Source: Levilactobacillus hammesii DSM 16381
Lineage (GTDB): Bacteria > Bacillota > Bacilli > Lactobacillales > Lactobacillaceae
Assembly (NCBI RefSeq): GCF_001434395.1
Contig: NZ_AZFS01000041.1
Location: 34,031-71,308, forward strand
Direction of reading: 5' to 3'
Length of the DNA: 37,278 bases
In this document: positions 24,832 to 33,126 of the stretch, in pieces
Layout: every line of letters starts with the position of its first letter
How positions within the stretch are numbered: the first letter of the stretch is position 1
The notes under the pieces: model-generated
The model's input: the letters and a program-made list of their open reading frames with translations, nothing else
What the model was told of the DNA's origin: nothing
The model's database searches: none
Translations under genes and position numbers: made by a program

Positions 24832-25233
24832 TTAGTCGATAAAGTTCCGGGGATGATTTAATTTCTGATAATTCTGGGGCGTCAGTTTTACCACGCCACC
24901 GCCAATGACGGGCACACCGGACAATTTGGCGTAGTGATAGTTCGAATAAACTTGCATGGTAATCTTGACGTCATGCTTGGCGTGGTGCATGACGTAGCGG
25001 TAGCTGGGCTTGGCATCTTGCGGAATTTTCTTTTTAGAAATATTATTGTACGTTTGTGGGATGTGGGCAACGATGGTCTTACTGCGGCGGCCGGTTGCCG
25101 CGTAGATTTGCCGGTCGTGGTGGTTGTAGATCTTGAGGTAATCCGTGCCGTGTTGGGTGGCGCCCTGATTGGCACAACCGCCCAGGGCAAGGGTTGCTAA
25201 GGCCAGTAGAAAAAGCGTGATTCCCCGATGCAT
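24832..25233 (-). CDS. Small lipoprotein of unknown function
   Basis: The 133-residue product has a lipoprotein signal with lipobox L-G-G-C (lipidated C20 counted from M-H-R-G). The start at 25233 is chosen because AAGGAGG lies 9 bases upstream; the ATG at 25242 touches that site. The mature part is basic and His/Tyr-rich (Y-N-H-H-D-R-Q-I-Y, Y-R-Y-V-M-H-H-A-K-H-D, Y-S-N-Y-H-Y-A-K) and ends in a beta-rich segment around V-I-G-G-G-V-V. I do not recognise a family. The many His residues could allow metal binding, but that is a guess. An extended -10 promoter is seen at 25281-25289, so it may be transcribed on its own. Confidence 0.75.
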   Translation of the reverse strand: MHRGITLFLLALATLALGGCANQGATQHGTDYLKIYNHHDRQIYAATGRRSKTIVAHIPQTYNNISKKKIPQDAKPSYRYVMHHAKHDVKITMQVYSNYHYAKLSGVPVIGGGVVKLTPQNYQKLNHPRNFID

Positions 25234-25280
25234 ATCGTTCATCCTCCTTAAAATTACGTCACTGAATTATTTCTAGTACT

Positions 25281-25289
25281 AGTATAGCA
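25281..25289 (-). promoter_or_regulatory. Extended -10 promoter of the small lipoprotein gene
   Basis: On the minus strand TGCTATACT is an extended -10 about 48 bases before the start codon at 25233. A perfect 10-bp palindrome CTAGTACTAG (25273-25282) overlaps its end. Confidence 0.5.
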
Positions 25290-25315
25290 GATTTAGAGGT
25301 GGCAAATGCACAGCA

Positions 25316-26425
25316 TTAATCATCATGAGCCGAAGCCATGGGCTGCTGCTGGGTCACACAGTGCAGCATGCCACCGTAGCGATATAACTTGGTCACGTCA
25401 ATTCCAACGACTTTTCTCCCGGGATAGAGGTGCCCTAATGTCTTCAGGGCCACCTGATCATGTTTATCCTGATAAGTCGGGACTAGGACGACCTTATTGC
25501 CAACATAATAATTAAGATAGCTCCCCTTGTAGTCCAAACCGTGGACATTCTTGGCCGTCATGGGGAGTTCAATCACTTTATACGGCGTGCCCGCAGCATT
25601 GGTCGCCGTGTGTAGGGTAGCATAATCCTTCATATCGATACCGTCGTAGAGCTGGGAAAAGTCCCGTTTCGAGACCGTCAACAGCGTCTGGTCATCGCGG
25701 AACCTGGCGATACCGTCAATGTGGGCGTCCGTTATGTCTTCCCCAACAACCCCCTTAAGCCAGATAAAATGTTTCACACCGAAATAGGTTCTCATATAGG
25801 CTTCTGCCTGCTGGGCGTGCAGACCGGGATTGCGATTGGGGTTCAGAACGGAACTTTGGCATAACATTGCCGTTCCGTGCCCGTCCATTTCTACCGAGCC
25901 ACCTTCCAACACAAACTTAGGAATTGGAAGGCGGGGTATATTCTGGGCTTTAGCGACGATCGCGGGCAGTTGATTATCTCTTTTATACGGTGCCTTACGT
26001 CCCCAGCCGTTAAAGGAAAAGTCGGCAATGGCGAGCTTTCCAGTGGTGTCGCGTACAAACAGGGGGCCGGTGTCTCGTGACCAAACGTCGTCACTCTTGG
26101 CAAGGGTGAAATCGACCCGATGCAGCGGCACCTTTGCCTGCGTCAACCGTTTTGAAATACGGGCTTGTTCCTTCGCATTGTAGGCGATGATGTGGACGCG
26201 CTCACCGCTGACCAGCGACTTGGTCATCGCTACCCAAATCGGCTCGAGGTCGTTTCTGTAGGCACGGCCGTAGGTGAAGCGGTGCGGCCAGGTCAGCCAG
26301 GTACCTTCATGTGGTGCTGTTTCACTAGGGAAATTGTAAGTGGACACGGTGGTCGCCTCCTTATTGACTTGACAGCTACTCAAGAAAACCAAGATAAAAC
26401 ACAAGACGATTCTAACTAATTTCAT
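25316..26425 (-). CDS. Agmatine/peptidyl-arginine deiminase-family lipoprotein
   Basis: The 369-residue protein belongs to the guanidine-modifying deiminase family (agmatine deiminase / Porphyromonas-type PAD). The active-site set is intact: D118 (W-S-R-D-T-G), E174 (L-E-G-G-S), H235 and D237 (D-A-H-I-D-G) and nucleophile C356 (M-L-H-C-V-T-Q-Q-Q-P). Such enzymes convert a guanidino group to a ureido group with release of ammonia. Unusually, residues 1-18 form a lipoprotein signal ending L-S-S-C, so the enzyme should face outward from the membrane. The start at 26425 follows AAAGGA by 8 bases. Agmatine deiminases usually sit with putrescine carbamoyltransferase and an antiporter; none are here. 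Substrate may be extracellular agmatine or peptidyl-arginine. Confidence 0.88.
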   Translation of the reverse strand: MKLVRIVLCFILVFLSSCQVNKEATTVSTYNFPSETAPHEGTWLTWPHRFTYGRAYRNDLEPIWVAMTKSLVSGERVHIIAYNAKEQARISKRLTQAKVPLHRVDFTLAKSDDVWSRDTGPLFVRDTTGKLAIADFSFNGWGRKAPYKRDNQLPAIVAKAQNIPRLPIPKFVLEGGSVEMDGHGTAMLCQSSVLNPNRNPGLHAQQAEAYMRTYFGVKHFIWLKGVVGEDITDAHIDGIARFRDDQTLLTVSKRDFSQLYDGIDMKDYATLHTATNAAGTPYKVIELPMTAKNVHGLDYKGSYLNYYVGNKVVLVPTYQDKHDQVALKTLGHLYPGRKVVGIDVTKLYRYGGMLHCVTQQQPMASAHDD

Positions 26426-26455
26426 TACGGCAGTCCTTTCTCGATTCAAAGAAAG

Positions 26456-26490
26456 AATACCCCTTGACACTGTGACAAGGTCAAGGGGTT
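26456..26490 (-). terminator. Terminator of the MerR gene, containing its stop codon
   Basis: On the minus strand AACCCCTTGAC pairs with GTCAAGGGG, followed by TATTCTTTC. The TGA stop of the MerR gene (26483-26481) is inside the first arm. It lies 31 bases before the start of the deiminase gene. Confidence 0.75.
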
Positions 26491-27317
26491 ATTTTGACAG
26501 AAATTTCCGTAATGTAGGCGTTGCGATCGGCAGTGTAGGTGCTATCCAAGAGATAGCGTTCAATGAAGGGCATGAGCAGCTGGTGATTCTGCTTCTGTGC
26601 GGCCTGAAGTAAGCAATCATAGGCGGCCCCAATGCGATCATAGTCACCGTAATGGAAGGTTGACAGGTAGTCACCACTGGGAAGGGTCACCCTGCTGAGT
26701 GTGGCGGGGAGCGTGGTACCCGGCGATACGGGTACCGCAACCCGGTATGCGGCGTTCTCATCTTCTAAGTCACAGAGTAGCAGGGACAGACCAGTTGGAT
26801 GAATGCCGGGGTGTTCGAGCACCCCGTAAAGGTGATCGAAGGCGACATCGATCTCGCCTTCACGAACGGGAACGCTCTCGCTGAATAAGTGGCGTTCAGG
26901 CTGCCTGGTCACCGAGACGACGTTATCATCTGGCAGTGGCGCAGTACCTTCGCCCAATAAATCCAGCAGTAGGGTGTTGGCTTGGTCCTGCTTGATGTCC
27001 TGTTGCGCCAATTGCTGTTGTTTGGTTTTAGCCATTGTCCGGATGGTTGCGTCGTTAGCATTCAGTAGGCTGGCAATCTCAGCTAAAGTAAACCCGCAAT
27101 TCTGATAGGTCTTAATTAGAGAGATCATTGGAATTTGGTCGGAGGTGTAATAGCGATAACCGTTTGCTAAGACCGTTTGGGGGTTGATAAGGTTAATCTT
27201 GTCGTAGTGCCGGAGCATTCGTGCACTCATTCTATTAATCATGGCAAATTCACCAATCGTGTAGTGCTTCTTCTCGCCACTGGGATTTCCCAGTACCCGG
27301 CTATCGTTATTGGACAA
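26481..27317 (-). CDS. MerR-family regulator with a GyrI-like effector domain
   Basis: The 278-residue protein has the MerR helix-turn-helix (Y-T-I-G-E-F-A, M-L-R-H-Y-D-K-I-N-L-I-N-P, G-Y-R-Y-Y-T), a coiled-coil dimerisation helix (K-Q-Q-Q-L-A-Q-Q-D-I-K-Q-D), and a C-terminal part whose pattern (F-H-Y-G-D-Y-D-R-I-G-A-A-Y at about 215) suggests the GyrI-like ligand-binding fold, as in BmrR-type multidrug regulators. A TTG start at 27317, 8 bases after GGAGG, is preferred over the TTG at 27323. It lies 40 bases after the MarR gene in the same direction and may share its transcript. Its target may be the neighbouring ABC exporter or genes elsewhere. Confidence 0.88.
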   Translation of the reverse strand: MSNNDSRVLGNPSGEKKHYTIGEFAMINRMSARMLRHYDKINLINPQTVLANGYRYYTSDQIPMISLIKTYQNCGFTLAEIASLLNANDATIRTMAKTKQQQLAQQDIKQDQANTLLLDLLGEGTAPLPDDNVVSVTRQPERHLFSESVPVREGEIDVAFDHLYGVLEHPGIHPTGLSLLLCDLEDENAAYRVAVPVSPGTTLPATLSRVTLPSGDYLSTFHYGDYDRIGAAYDCLLQAAQKQNHQLLMPFIERYLLDSTYTADRNAYITEISVKITP

Positions 27318-27357
27318 GGCCAATTCCTCCCTTTACTAATTTTGTAGGGCAGCTAAA

Positions 27358-27876
27358 TTAAAGAAACCAATCGCGCAAGTGATCTGCCACCGATCCCTGG
27401 AGATTTTTAAACCAGGTCGGATTGGCAGTATTAATTTCGTCGTACAGACTCGCGTTGATTTTCGTCAAGATGGCGGTGAGCTGATCGAGTTCCTCGTCAG
27501 ACAAAACGTTCAGAAATTCTGGCACCTTGGCTGATTCCTTGGTGGCCGTCCGCCGGCCCAAGTCGGTTAACCGAATGATGGTCTTACGGCGATCGGCCGT
27601 TGATTTTTCCTTGGTAACCAGTCGCTTTTTGACCAGTTTATTAACAAACTCGGCGGTAGACTGCGCCGTTAAATTCAGGCGCGTGGCGAGCTCCTTTTGC
27701 GAGAGGCCATCCGCTTGGGACAGCGCCAGCAAAATCTTGCCTTGACCCTGAAATGGCGATTGGTGATCCCCCTTGTCAGCGTGGGTGCGGTGGGCGATCT
27801 CGTCGGCGGTGTGGCGCACCATGCCAAATTCGATCAGCTTCCCAGCCGCGTTTCTTTGTTTCATTAAGTTAGGCAT
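27358..27876 (-). CDS. MarR-family transcriptional regulator
   Basis: The 172-residue protein has the MarR winged helix: L-S-Q-K-E-L-A-T-R-L-N-L-T-A-Q-S-T-A-E-F-V-N-K-L as recognition region, then wing residues T-A-D-R-R-K-T-I-I-R-L-T-D-L-G. AGGAGG is placed well before the ATG at 27876. It is divergent from the DrrAB-like ABC operon. Three copies of a palindromic box in the intergenic region overlap its own probable promoter and the exporter promoter, so it most likely represses both until a ligand binds. The ligand is unknown, likely a compound the exporter removes. Confidence 0.92.
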   Translation of the reverse strand: MPNLMKQRNAAGKLIEFGMVRHTADEIAHRTHADKGDHQSPFQGQGKILLALSQADGLSQKELATRLNLTAQSTAEFVNKLVKKRLVTKEKSTADRRKTIIRLTDLGRRTATKESAKVPEFLNVLSDEELDQLTAILTKINASLYDEINTANPTWFKNLQGSVADHLRDWFL

Positions 27877-27896
27877 GTAACCGACCTCCTGAGCTC

Positions 27897-27998
27897 ATTA
27901 TACCCGAGAATGATGCGCAGGGCACCTGATATTTTTTAAGGCCAAGTCTTGACAATTTAATCAGGGGACCTTATTATATTTTTAGTCAGGTGACCTGA
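27897..27998. promoter_or_regulatory. MarR-controlled divergent promoters with three operator boxes
   Basis: The rightward promoter is near consensus: TTGACA (27949-27954), 17 bases, TATTAT (27972-27977). The leftward -10 is TATAAT (27902-27897). Three related boxes are present: CAGGGCACCTGAT (27918-27930) over the leftward -35 position, TCAGGGGACCTTA (27961-27973) between -35 and -10, and TCAGGTGACCTGA (27986-27998), an odd palindrome near the transcript start. Their placement would block both promoters when bound. Confidence 0.75.
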
Positions 27999-28027
27999 TT
28001 AAATAAAAAAGCTAAGAGGGAATGAAT

Positions 28028-28963
28028 ATGTCAGCAATTCATGCAATTGAAGTCCGTCACTTAAGCAAGCGGTTTGGGCAGAAAATGGTGGTGGACGATC
28101 TGTCATTTAACGTTCGGCAGGGGGAAGTCTTCGGGCTGCTTGGGCCTAACGGGGCGGGGAAGACCACGACCCTGCGAATGCTCACCACGCTACTCAAAGC
28201 CGACGCGGGTCAAGTGAAGATCTTTGGTCACGACACGGTGAAGGAGGGGCGCTTGGCGCGGTCGATGTTTGGGCTGACCGGGCAATACGCCTCGGTAGAC
28301 GAAGACATTTCGGCCCGCGAGAACCTGATGATTTTTGCGCGGTTAAACGGTCTCTCCCGTGCGGCCGCCAAGCAACGGACGGCTGAGCTTCTCGCAGATT
28401 TTTCGCTGGCAGATTCGGCGGATAAGGCGTTGGCCAACTTCTCCGGGGGGATGCGGCGTCGCCTGGACTTGGCCGTGAGCCTGATTACCCGACCTGCCCT
28501 GATCTTTTTGGATGAGCCGACCACGGGACTGGACCCCCGCACGCGGACGCAGATGTGGGCCACCATTCGTGGGCTGGTTAAGCAGGGCTCAACAATTGTG
28601 CTTACCACGCAGTACCTGGATGAGGCCGATCAACTGGCGGATCGCCTGGCCGTCATCGACCACGGCCGACTAGTCAAGATGGGGACGCCGGCCGAGCTCA
28701 AGCAACAGGTGGGTGGCACCCAACTAGCCTTCACGGTGAGTCAGGGCGCTCAAGTGGCCAGGGCGGTCAAATTGGTGGCCGCACAGGTCGCAGGGACGGT
28801 CCAGCAGACCGGGCAGCGGCTGAGCGTGCGGCTGACACAGCTCGCCCAATTACCCCTGATCTTGGCAGCGCTGGATCAGGCAAAGATTCTGATTGATCAC
28901 CTGTCGGTTCAGGAACCGTCGCTGGATGATGTCTTTATGGACTTAACGATTGGTCAAAACTAG
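28028..28963 (+). CDS. ABC exporter ATP-binding protein, DrrA-like
   Basis: The 311-residue protein has Walker A G-P-N-G-A-G-K-T (39-46), the signature F-S-G-G-M (138-142), Walker B with L-D-E-P-T-T-G-L-D (161-169), and a C-terminal extension typical of the DrrA/CcmA drug-exporter group. The ATG at 28028 is preferred over 28022 because AGAGGG is 8 bases from it. The next gene encodes the permease 15 bases after the stop, and two of each would form the exporter. Expression should be controlled by the divergent MarR gene. This stretch to 29752 is more G+C-rich than the window's left part. Confidence 0.95.
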   Translation: MSAIHAIEVRHLSKRFGQKMVVDDLSFNVRQGEVFGLLGPNGAGKTTTLRMLTTLLKADAGQVKIFGHDTVKEGRLARSMFGLTGQYASVDEDISARENLMIFARLNGLSRAAAKQRTAELLADFSLADSADKALANFSGGMRRRLDLAVSLITRPALIFLDEPTTGLDPRTRTQMWATIRGLVKQGSTIVLTTQYLDEADQLADRLAVIDHGRLVKMGTPAELKQQVGGTQLAFTVSQGAQVARAVKLVAAQVAGTVQQTGQRLSVRLTQLAQLPLILAALDQAKILIDHLSVQEPSLDDVFMDLTIGQN

Positions 28964-28978
28964 AAAGCGGGATGCAAA

Positions 28979-29752
28979 ATGGAAGTACAAACGCACAGTG
29001 GAAATTTAGTGATGAATACGGCCACCATGGCCTACCGAAACCTATTGAAGACGGTTCACAATCCGGATCGTTTTATGGATGTGATCGTTCAACCCGTCTT
29101 ATTCATGCTGATGTTCGGCTATCTCTTTGGCGGTGCGATTGCTGGGGGCGTTAAGGCCTACTTGCCCATCATCGTTCCCGGTATCTTGGTTCAAACGATG
29201 TTGTCGGCGGCCTCGGGCTCGGGGGCGCAGATCCGAGAAGACCTCGACTCCGGCGTCTTCGATCGGTTTAAGTCGTTACCAATGGCCCACGTGGCGCCGT
29301 TAGCCGGCCAGCTCTTTGCTGATAGCTTACGGTTATTCATTGCCACGATCACCTCGCTGACAACGGGATATGTCATGGGGTGGCGCCCAACTGCCGGTTT
29401 GGGTTGGGTGGTCGTCAGCGGTCTACTTGCCATCTTCACCGGCTGGGCCTTGTCGTGGCTATTTGCGCTACTGGGGTTATTAGCCAAGAGTGCGGCGACC
29501 GTCCAAAGTTTCTCGACCATGACCATGCTGGTACTGTCGTTCGTGTCCAATGCCTTTGTCCCACTGAGTTCGCTGTCAAAGCCCCTGCAGTTCATTGCCC
29601 ACCTGAATCCCGTGACCTACGTGATTACGGCGATTCGGCAAATCCTCGCCACGGGGAGTTGGACGCCGGAAGCCTGGTTGGTCTTGGCGTTTGGCATTGG
29701 GGTGGTGGTGATCTTCGCGCCACTGACGGTGTGGGCGTACGATCGCAACTAG
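28979..29752 (+). CDS. ABC-2 type exporter permease, DrrB-like
   Basis: The 257-residue protein has six probable membrane helices and the ABC-2 pattern: amphipathic N-terminus, R-N-L-L-K-T-V-H-N-P-D-R-F near 20-32 preceding helix 1, and the late segment F-V-P-L-S-S-L-S-K-P-L-Q-F-I-A-H-L-N-P-V-T-Y, which is typical of DrrB-like permeases. It partners with the ATPase gene immediately upstream to export hydrophobic compounds or to modify surface-related transport. The ATG at 28979 has only a weak ribosome binding site (AAAGCGGG), suggesting translational coupling. A terminator follows at 29812. Confidence 0.93.
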   Translation: MEVQTHSGNLVMNTATMAYRNLLKTVHNPDRFMDVIVQPVLFMLMFGYLFGGAIAGGVKAYLPIIVPGILVQTMLSAASGSGAQIREDLDSGVFDRFKSLPMAHVAPLAGQLFADSLRLFIATITSLTTGYVMGWRPTAGLGWVVVSGLLAIFTGWALSWLFALLGLLAKSAATVQSFSTMTMLVLSFVSNAFVPLSSLSKPLQFIAHLNPVTYVITAIRQILATGSWTPEAWLVLAFGIGVVVIFAPLTVWAYDRN

Positions 29753-29811
29753 TATGACGAGTTAAAAAGGACCGGTCATAGACGACACGACTTCGCAGAA
29801 TAAATAGAAAT

Positions 29812-29850
29812 AGCGGGTAATCTCACACTTGAGGTTATCCGTTTTTTTTA
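29812..29850 (+). terminator. Terminator of the ABC exporter operon
   Basis: CGGGTAATCTC and GAGGTTATCCG form a stem with wobble pairs around a short loop, followed by eight T. It is about 60 bases after the permease stop. Confidence 0.85.
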
Positions 29851-30128
29851 GAACGCTGCGTGTAATAGTCGGCAACCCTGTTGACTAACTTACGAAAAAA
29901 TCGATGCCATTAGATAGACTGAATTCTTGTTTTTGTTCGATAACTCATTAAAAACGAGCGATTCCCCGTATTTCGCGAGAATGTTCAAATTGTGTTCAAC
30001 TGTTTTATGCTTTACCTATTTTTCCGATTATCAATTAATCCAGTCTTTATATGTTACATATATCTAAATGTGTGGTACGATACTAAGTAGTGAAGCGGAG
30101 AAACAGTTTTTGGGGAGGACGATTGGAT
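29851..30128 (+). promoter_or_regulatory. Leader and promoter of the second LRR/MucBP gene
   Basis: The 278-base A+T-rich gap shows GTTACA and TACGAT spaced by 17 bases just upstream of 30085, a plausible -35/-10 pair, and GGGGAGG ahead of the ATG at 30129. No other gene or repeat is seen. Confidence 0.4.
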
Positions 30129-32705
30129 ATGAATGCGCCAAAAGTTCGATTTAAATTATATAAGGCTAAAACAAAGTGGGTTGTTGCGGGAATCGCCATG
30201 GGCTCATTGTTGGCATTTTCCGGAACAGCTCAGGCCGATCAACTGCCGCAGAACAAGTCGACCAATGCAGACCGTGCGAGTGAAGTGCAGCCAGGGAAAG
30301 CGGATCAGCAGACCGTGACTTTGACTCAGACGCCCAAGCCGGCAACTGAGAAGACAACAACGACAGCAACAACTGCCGCAGCCGCGACAAAGACGCCGAC
30401 CACGGTGCCAGCAACGGATAAGTCGGGGACCGCTGACGCTGACAAGACAACGCCAAAGGTCACCACGGCGGTAAAGCCAGTCACACCAGCGACAACTAAA
30501 CAGACGCCGGTTAACCAACCAGCTAAGGACACCACGACTCAGCCGGTAAAACCGGCCACGTCAGCGGCACCAGTTGAGAAACCAGTCACTGCCGTCAAAC
30601 CAACCACTACCGTTTCTCGGCCGGTGGCTGCTCGTGCAGCCTTAATGCGGACGGCCGTGAGTCTAGCAGTTACGACTAACCAGACCAATGACAATGACCA
30701 ATTGGTTTATGACAACGCACCGATTGATGAGTGGATGCCCAATAAGCAGCTACAGACGATCTTGCTGCGGACGTTGCAGGGGAGTAGTCACTCAACCTGG
30801 GACAATAACTTTTTAGATCCCAGCTATGGCACTACGCCGGGAGCCAAGACGTGGAACGCCGTTGCGGATATCACCAAGAGTGATCTCTTACTGTTGAAGT
30901 CATTTTCACTTCAAACGCAGTATTCCTCATACATTGATGGGAAGGCGTCCTACTCAATCGAAGGACTTCAGTACGCCACCAATTTGCAGAGCCTGGATTT
31001 ACTCAACGTCTTGGACCGCACGAATCACAATCAACTGGCCGGGTATTGGCACGGGGACATTACGGACCTATCGCCAATCAAGGGTTTAACCAATTTAACT
31101 TTTTTACAATTCTCAAATAACCGGGTTAGTGACATCAGTGCGCTGGCCAACATGAAGAAGCTCACGTATCTTTCGGCGGTCAATAATGAAATTAGCGATT
31201 TCTCAATGTTAGATGCGCGTCAATTTAGTTCTAACGGTTTAAATATTTCCGGACAAGACATTATGCGGGCACCGGTCTACTTGAAGAAGGGGCAGGATAC
31301 GGTCCTAGTTTCCAACCTCGGCTTGAAGCTCCCTCAAAATTACAATGCCGTGGTGGGCCATTACGCTGAACCGGCATGGTCGGCGATCGACGTGGACTAC
31401 TGGAATTGGTACACGTGGAACCCCTTCGTTCTGAATGCTTATCGTCGTGGGGCTAACGGCACAGCGGTCGGTGATGATCAGGTCCAGTTTAAGATCGTGA
31501 AGTCACAGATCACACCGGGGCCAATGACCAGTACGGCGGTTGAATCGGGATCTGGCGTCGGCGTTCATCAGCAACCCTACACGTACTATCTGGTGGCGGG
31601 TTACTATGACGGCGCGGGCGATAGAATCACGACATACTACGTGCCTTACATTAACAATGCCGAGACGGCGGCCGCGGTCACCGTTCATTACACGAATCAA
31701 GCGGGCGCACCGATTGCCCCGGCAACGGTGTTGGACGCGGGGATGGTCGGTCAGACCTATACCACGACGCCTAAGACCCTGACAGGTTACACGCTGGATC
31801 AGAGCAAGCTCCCCGCAAATGCAACGGGAACCTTTGGCAAGGACGCCATTGAGGTGACCTACGTTTACGACCAAAATGACGGGGCACCCGTGACGGCCAC
31901 GTATGTGGATACGACCGGAGCCACTGTGGCGGAACCCACCGTTTTGACCGGTAAGTATGGGGACGCCTACACCACGCAGGCCAAGTCGATCCAGGGCTAT
32001 ACGCTGCAGAAGGTTCAAGGCCAAGCCACAGGAACGTTTACGGATCAGCCGCAACAGGTTATTTACATCTATACCAAGGCGGCAATCGTCACGCCACCGG
32101 CAACGCATCAAGTCACTGTGACCGTGCATTATCAGACGGCGGATGGCACCAAGATCGCGCCAGATAAGGTGCTGACGGGAAGCCAGGGTGACACCTATAC
32201 CACGGCACCGGTAATGGTCAGCGGGTACCAATTGACGACCACACCGGCCAATGCGCAAGGCACGTTTGGTGCAAATGACAGCGCTGTCACTTACATTTAT
32301 ACTAAGGTGACGAGCGGCGGCGATGGTGATCAGGTTGTGCCAGAGAAACCAACGAAGCCAGTAAATCCGGCAAATCCGACAAAACCGAAAGCTCCAACGA
32401 AGCCGGCTAAGCCTAATCGTGGGCAGCAGGCGGACCGCATCAAGGGTCAGCAGAACGCTAAGCGTCAAGCCAAGCCGGTCACTCCAGTTAAGACCATCAC
32501 GGCAGGACGTGCGGATCGAGCGGTCGCCCAATGGCCAGTTAAGCTGACGGCGACTAAGCCCGCAACCAAGCGGACCCTAGCCAAGACACAGGCAACAACA
32601 TTACCACAAACTAGCGAGCAAACGACGTCGAGCTGGTGGGGTGTCGTGCTACTGGCCGTGCTCAGTGTCGGTAGCTGGTTTGGATTGAAACGGAAGAAAG
32701 ATTAA
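30129..32705 (+). CDS. LRR and triple-MucBP surface protein with LPQTS sorting signal
   Basis: The 858-residue protein starts at the ATG 10 bases after GGGGAGG. R-F-K-L-Y-K-A-K-T-K-W with a hydrophobic core ending A-Q-A is a KxYKxGKxW-like signal, which in lactobacilli often goes with large sorted adhesins. A Thr/Lys/Pro-rich segment (about 40-180) precedes the cap motif I-D-E-W-M-P (199-204), I-E-G-L-Q-Y-A-T-N-L-Q-S-L and a few leucine-rich repeats. Three MucBP domains (about 514-585, 592-655, 668-740) follow, each ending like V-T-Y-V-Y. A Lys/Pro-rich stretch (about 750-820) probably spans the wall, then L-P-Q-T-S at 825-829, a membrane segment and K-R-K-K-D. S in place of G at the sorting motif is notable. 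It likely adheres to mucin. Terminator at 32739. Confidence 0.92.
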   Translation: MNAPKVRFKLYKAKTKWVVAGIAMGSLLAFSGTAQADQLPQNKSTNADRASEVQPGKADQQTVTLTQTPKPATEKTTTTATTAAAATKTPTTVPATDKSGTADADKTTPKVTTAVKPVTPATTKQTPVNQPAKDTTTQPVKPATSAAPVEKPVTAVKPTTTVSRPVAARAALMRTAVSLAVTTNQTNDNDQLVYDNAPIDEWMPNKQLQTILLRTLQGSSHSTWDNNFLDPSYGTTPGAKTWNAVADITKSDLLLLKSFSLQTQYSSYIDGKASYSIEGLQYATNLQSLDLLNVLDRTNHNQLAGYWHGDITDLSPIKGLTNLTFLQFSNNRVSDISALANMKKLTYLSAVNNEISDFSMLDARQFSSNGLNISGQDIMRAPVYLKKGQDTVLVSNLGLKLPQNYNAVVGHYAEPAWSAIDVDYWNWYTWNPFVLNAYRRGANGTAVGDDQVQFKIVKSQITPGPMTSTAVESGSGVGVHQQPYTYYLVAGYYDGAGDRITTYYVPYINNAETAAAVTVHYTNQAGAPIAPATVLDAGMVGQTYTTTPKTLTGYTLDQSKLPANATGTFGKDAIEVTYVYDQNDGAPVTATYVDTTGATVAEPTVLTGKYGDAYTTQAKSIQGYTLQKVQGQATGTFTDQPQQVIYIYTKAAIVTPPATHQVTVTVHYQTADGTKIAPDKVLTGSQGDTYTTAPVMVSGYQLTTTPANAQGTFGANDSAVTYIYTKVTSGGDGDQVVPEKPTKPVNPANPTKPKAPTKPAKPNRGQQADRIKGQQNAKRQAKPVTPVKTITAGRADRAVAQWPVKLTATKPATKRTLAKTQATTLPQTSEQTTSSWWGVVLLAVLSVGSWFGLKRKKD

Positions 32706-32738
32706 GCGCTAGATCTACTGCGCTAAAATACGAGAAGC

Positions 32739-32787
32739 GCCCCCTAATGATTGGACAAGTCAGTCTGACCATTAGGGGGCATTTTCT
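32739..32787 (+). terminator. Terminator of the second LRR/MucBP gene
   Basis: GCCCCCTAATG (32739-32749) pairs with CATTAGGGGGC (32770-32780), followed by a T-rich tail. The rest of 32788-32950 contains nothing I recognise. Confidence 0.88.
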
Positions 32788-32954
32788 TGTAAAAAAGTTC
32801 AGTTAGTGAAGCTCGTCACAGCAAGTGGTAAGTATCATTGAATGCCGAGAAAACGGATCTCGTGGTTCCGCAATCGCTGGGCTTAGACGTTAGTAAACGT
32901 GATGATTTTGATGAAAGAGGTGCCAGTAACGCGATCGAAAGCGACTTATCTTTG

Positions 32955-33016
32955 TGCTATAATAAAATATGTTCAGTTGTTAATAAAACAAACAAACTAA
33001 CAATTGAACGATGAAA
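32955..33016 (+). promoter_or_regulatory. Extended -10 promoter and leader hairpins of the WxL cluster
   Basis: TGCTATAAT (32955-32963) is a perfect extended -10. Seven bases later, GTTCAGTTGTTA (32971-32982) and TAACAATTGAAC (32998-33009) form a 12-bp stem with one mismatch, and GATGAA/TTCATC (from 33010) forms a second small hairpin. The leader to the ATG at 33127 is about 155 bases. The stem sits almost at the transcript 5' end and may protect the mRNA or take part in control. Confidence 0.6.
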
Positions 33017-33126
33017 AAGTTCATCAAAAATCATATTGGCCGACGTCGTGCAAACCTACATACATATAGAAAAGAGGGGACTTGGAGGCAGTTCAGCGAC
33101 CAGAGCTGCTTTCAAGTGAGCAAATC

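Noticed and set aside
25316..26425. Assignment as a complete agmatine deiminase pathway
   Set aside because: No putrescine carbamoyltransferase, carbamate kinase or agmatine/putrescine antiporter gene is in the window.
31503..32531. 342-residue minus-strand open frame opposite the second LRR/MucBP gene
   Set aside because: It is an Arg/Leu-rich shadow frame with no ribosome binding site or known motif, fully inside a convincing gene.
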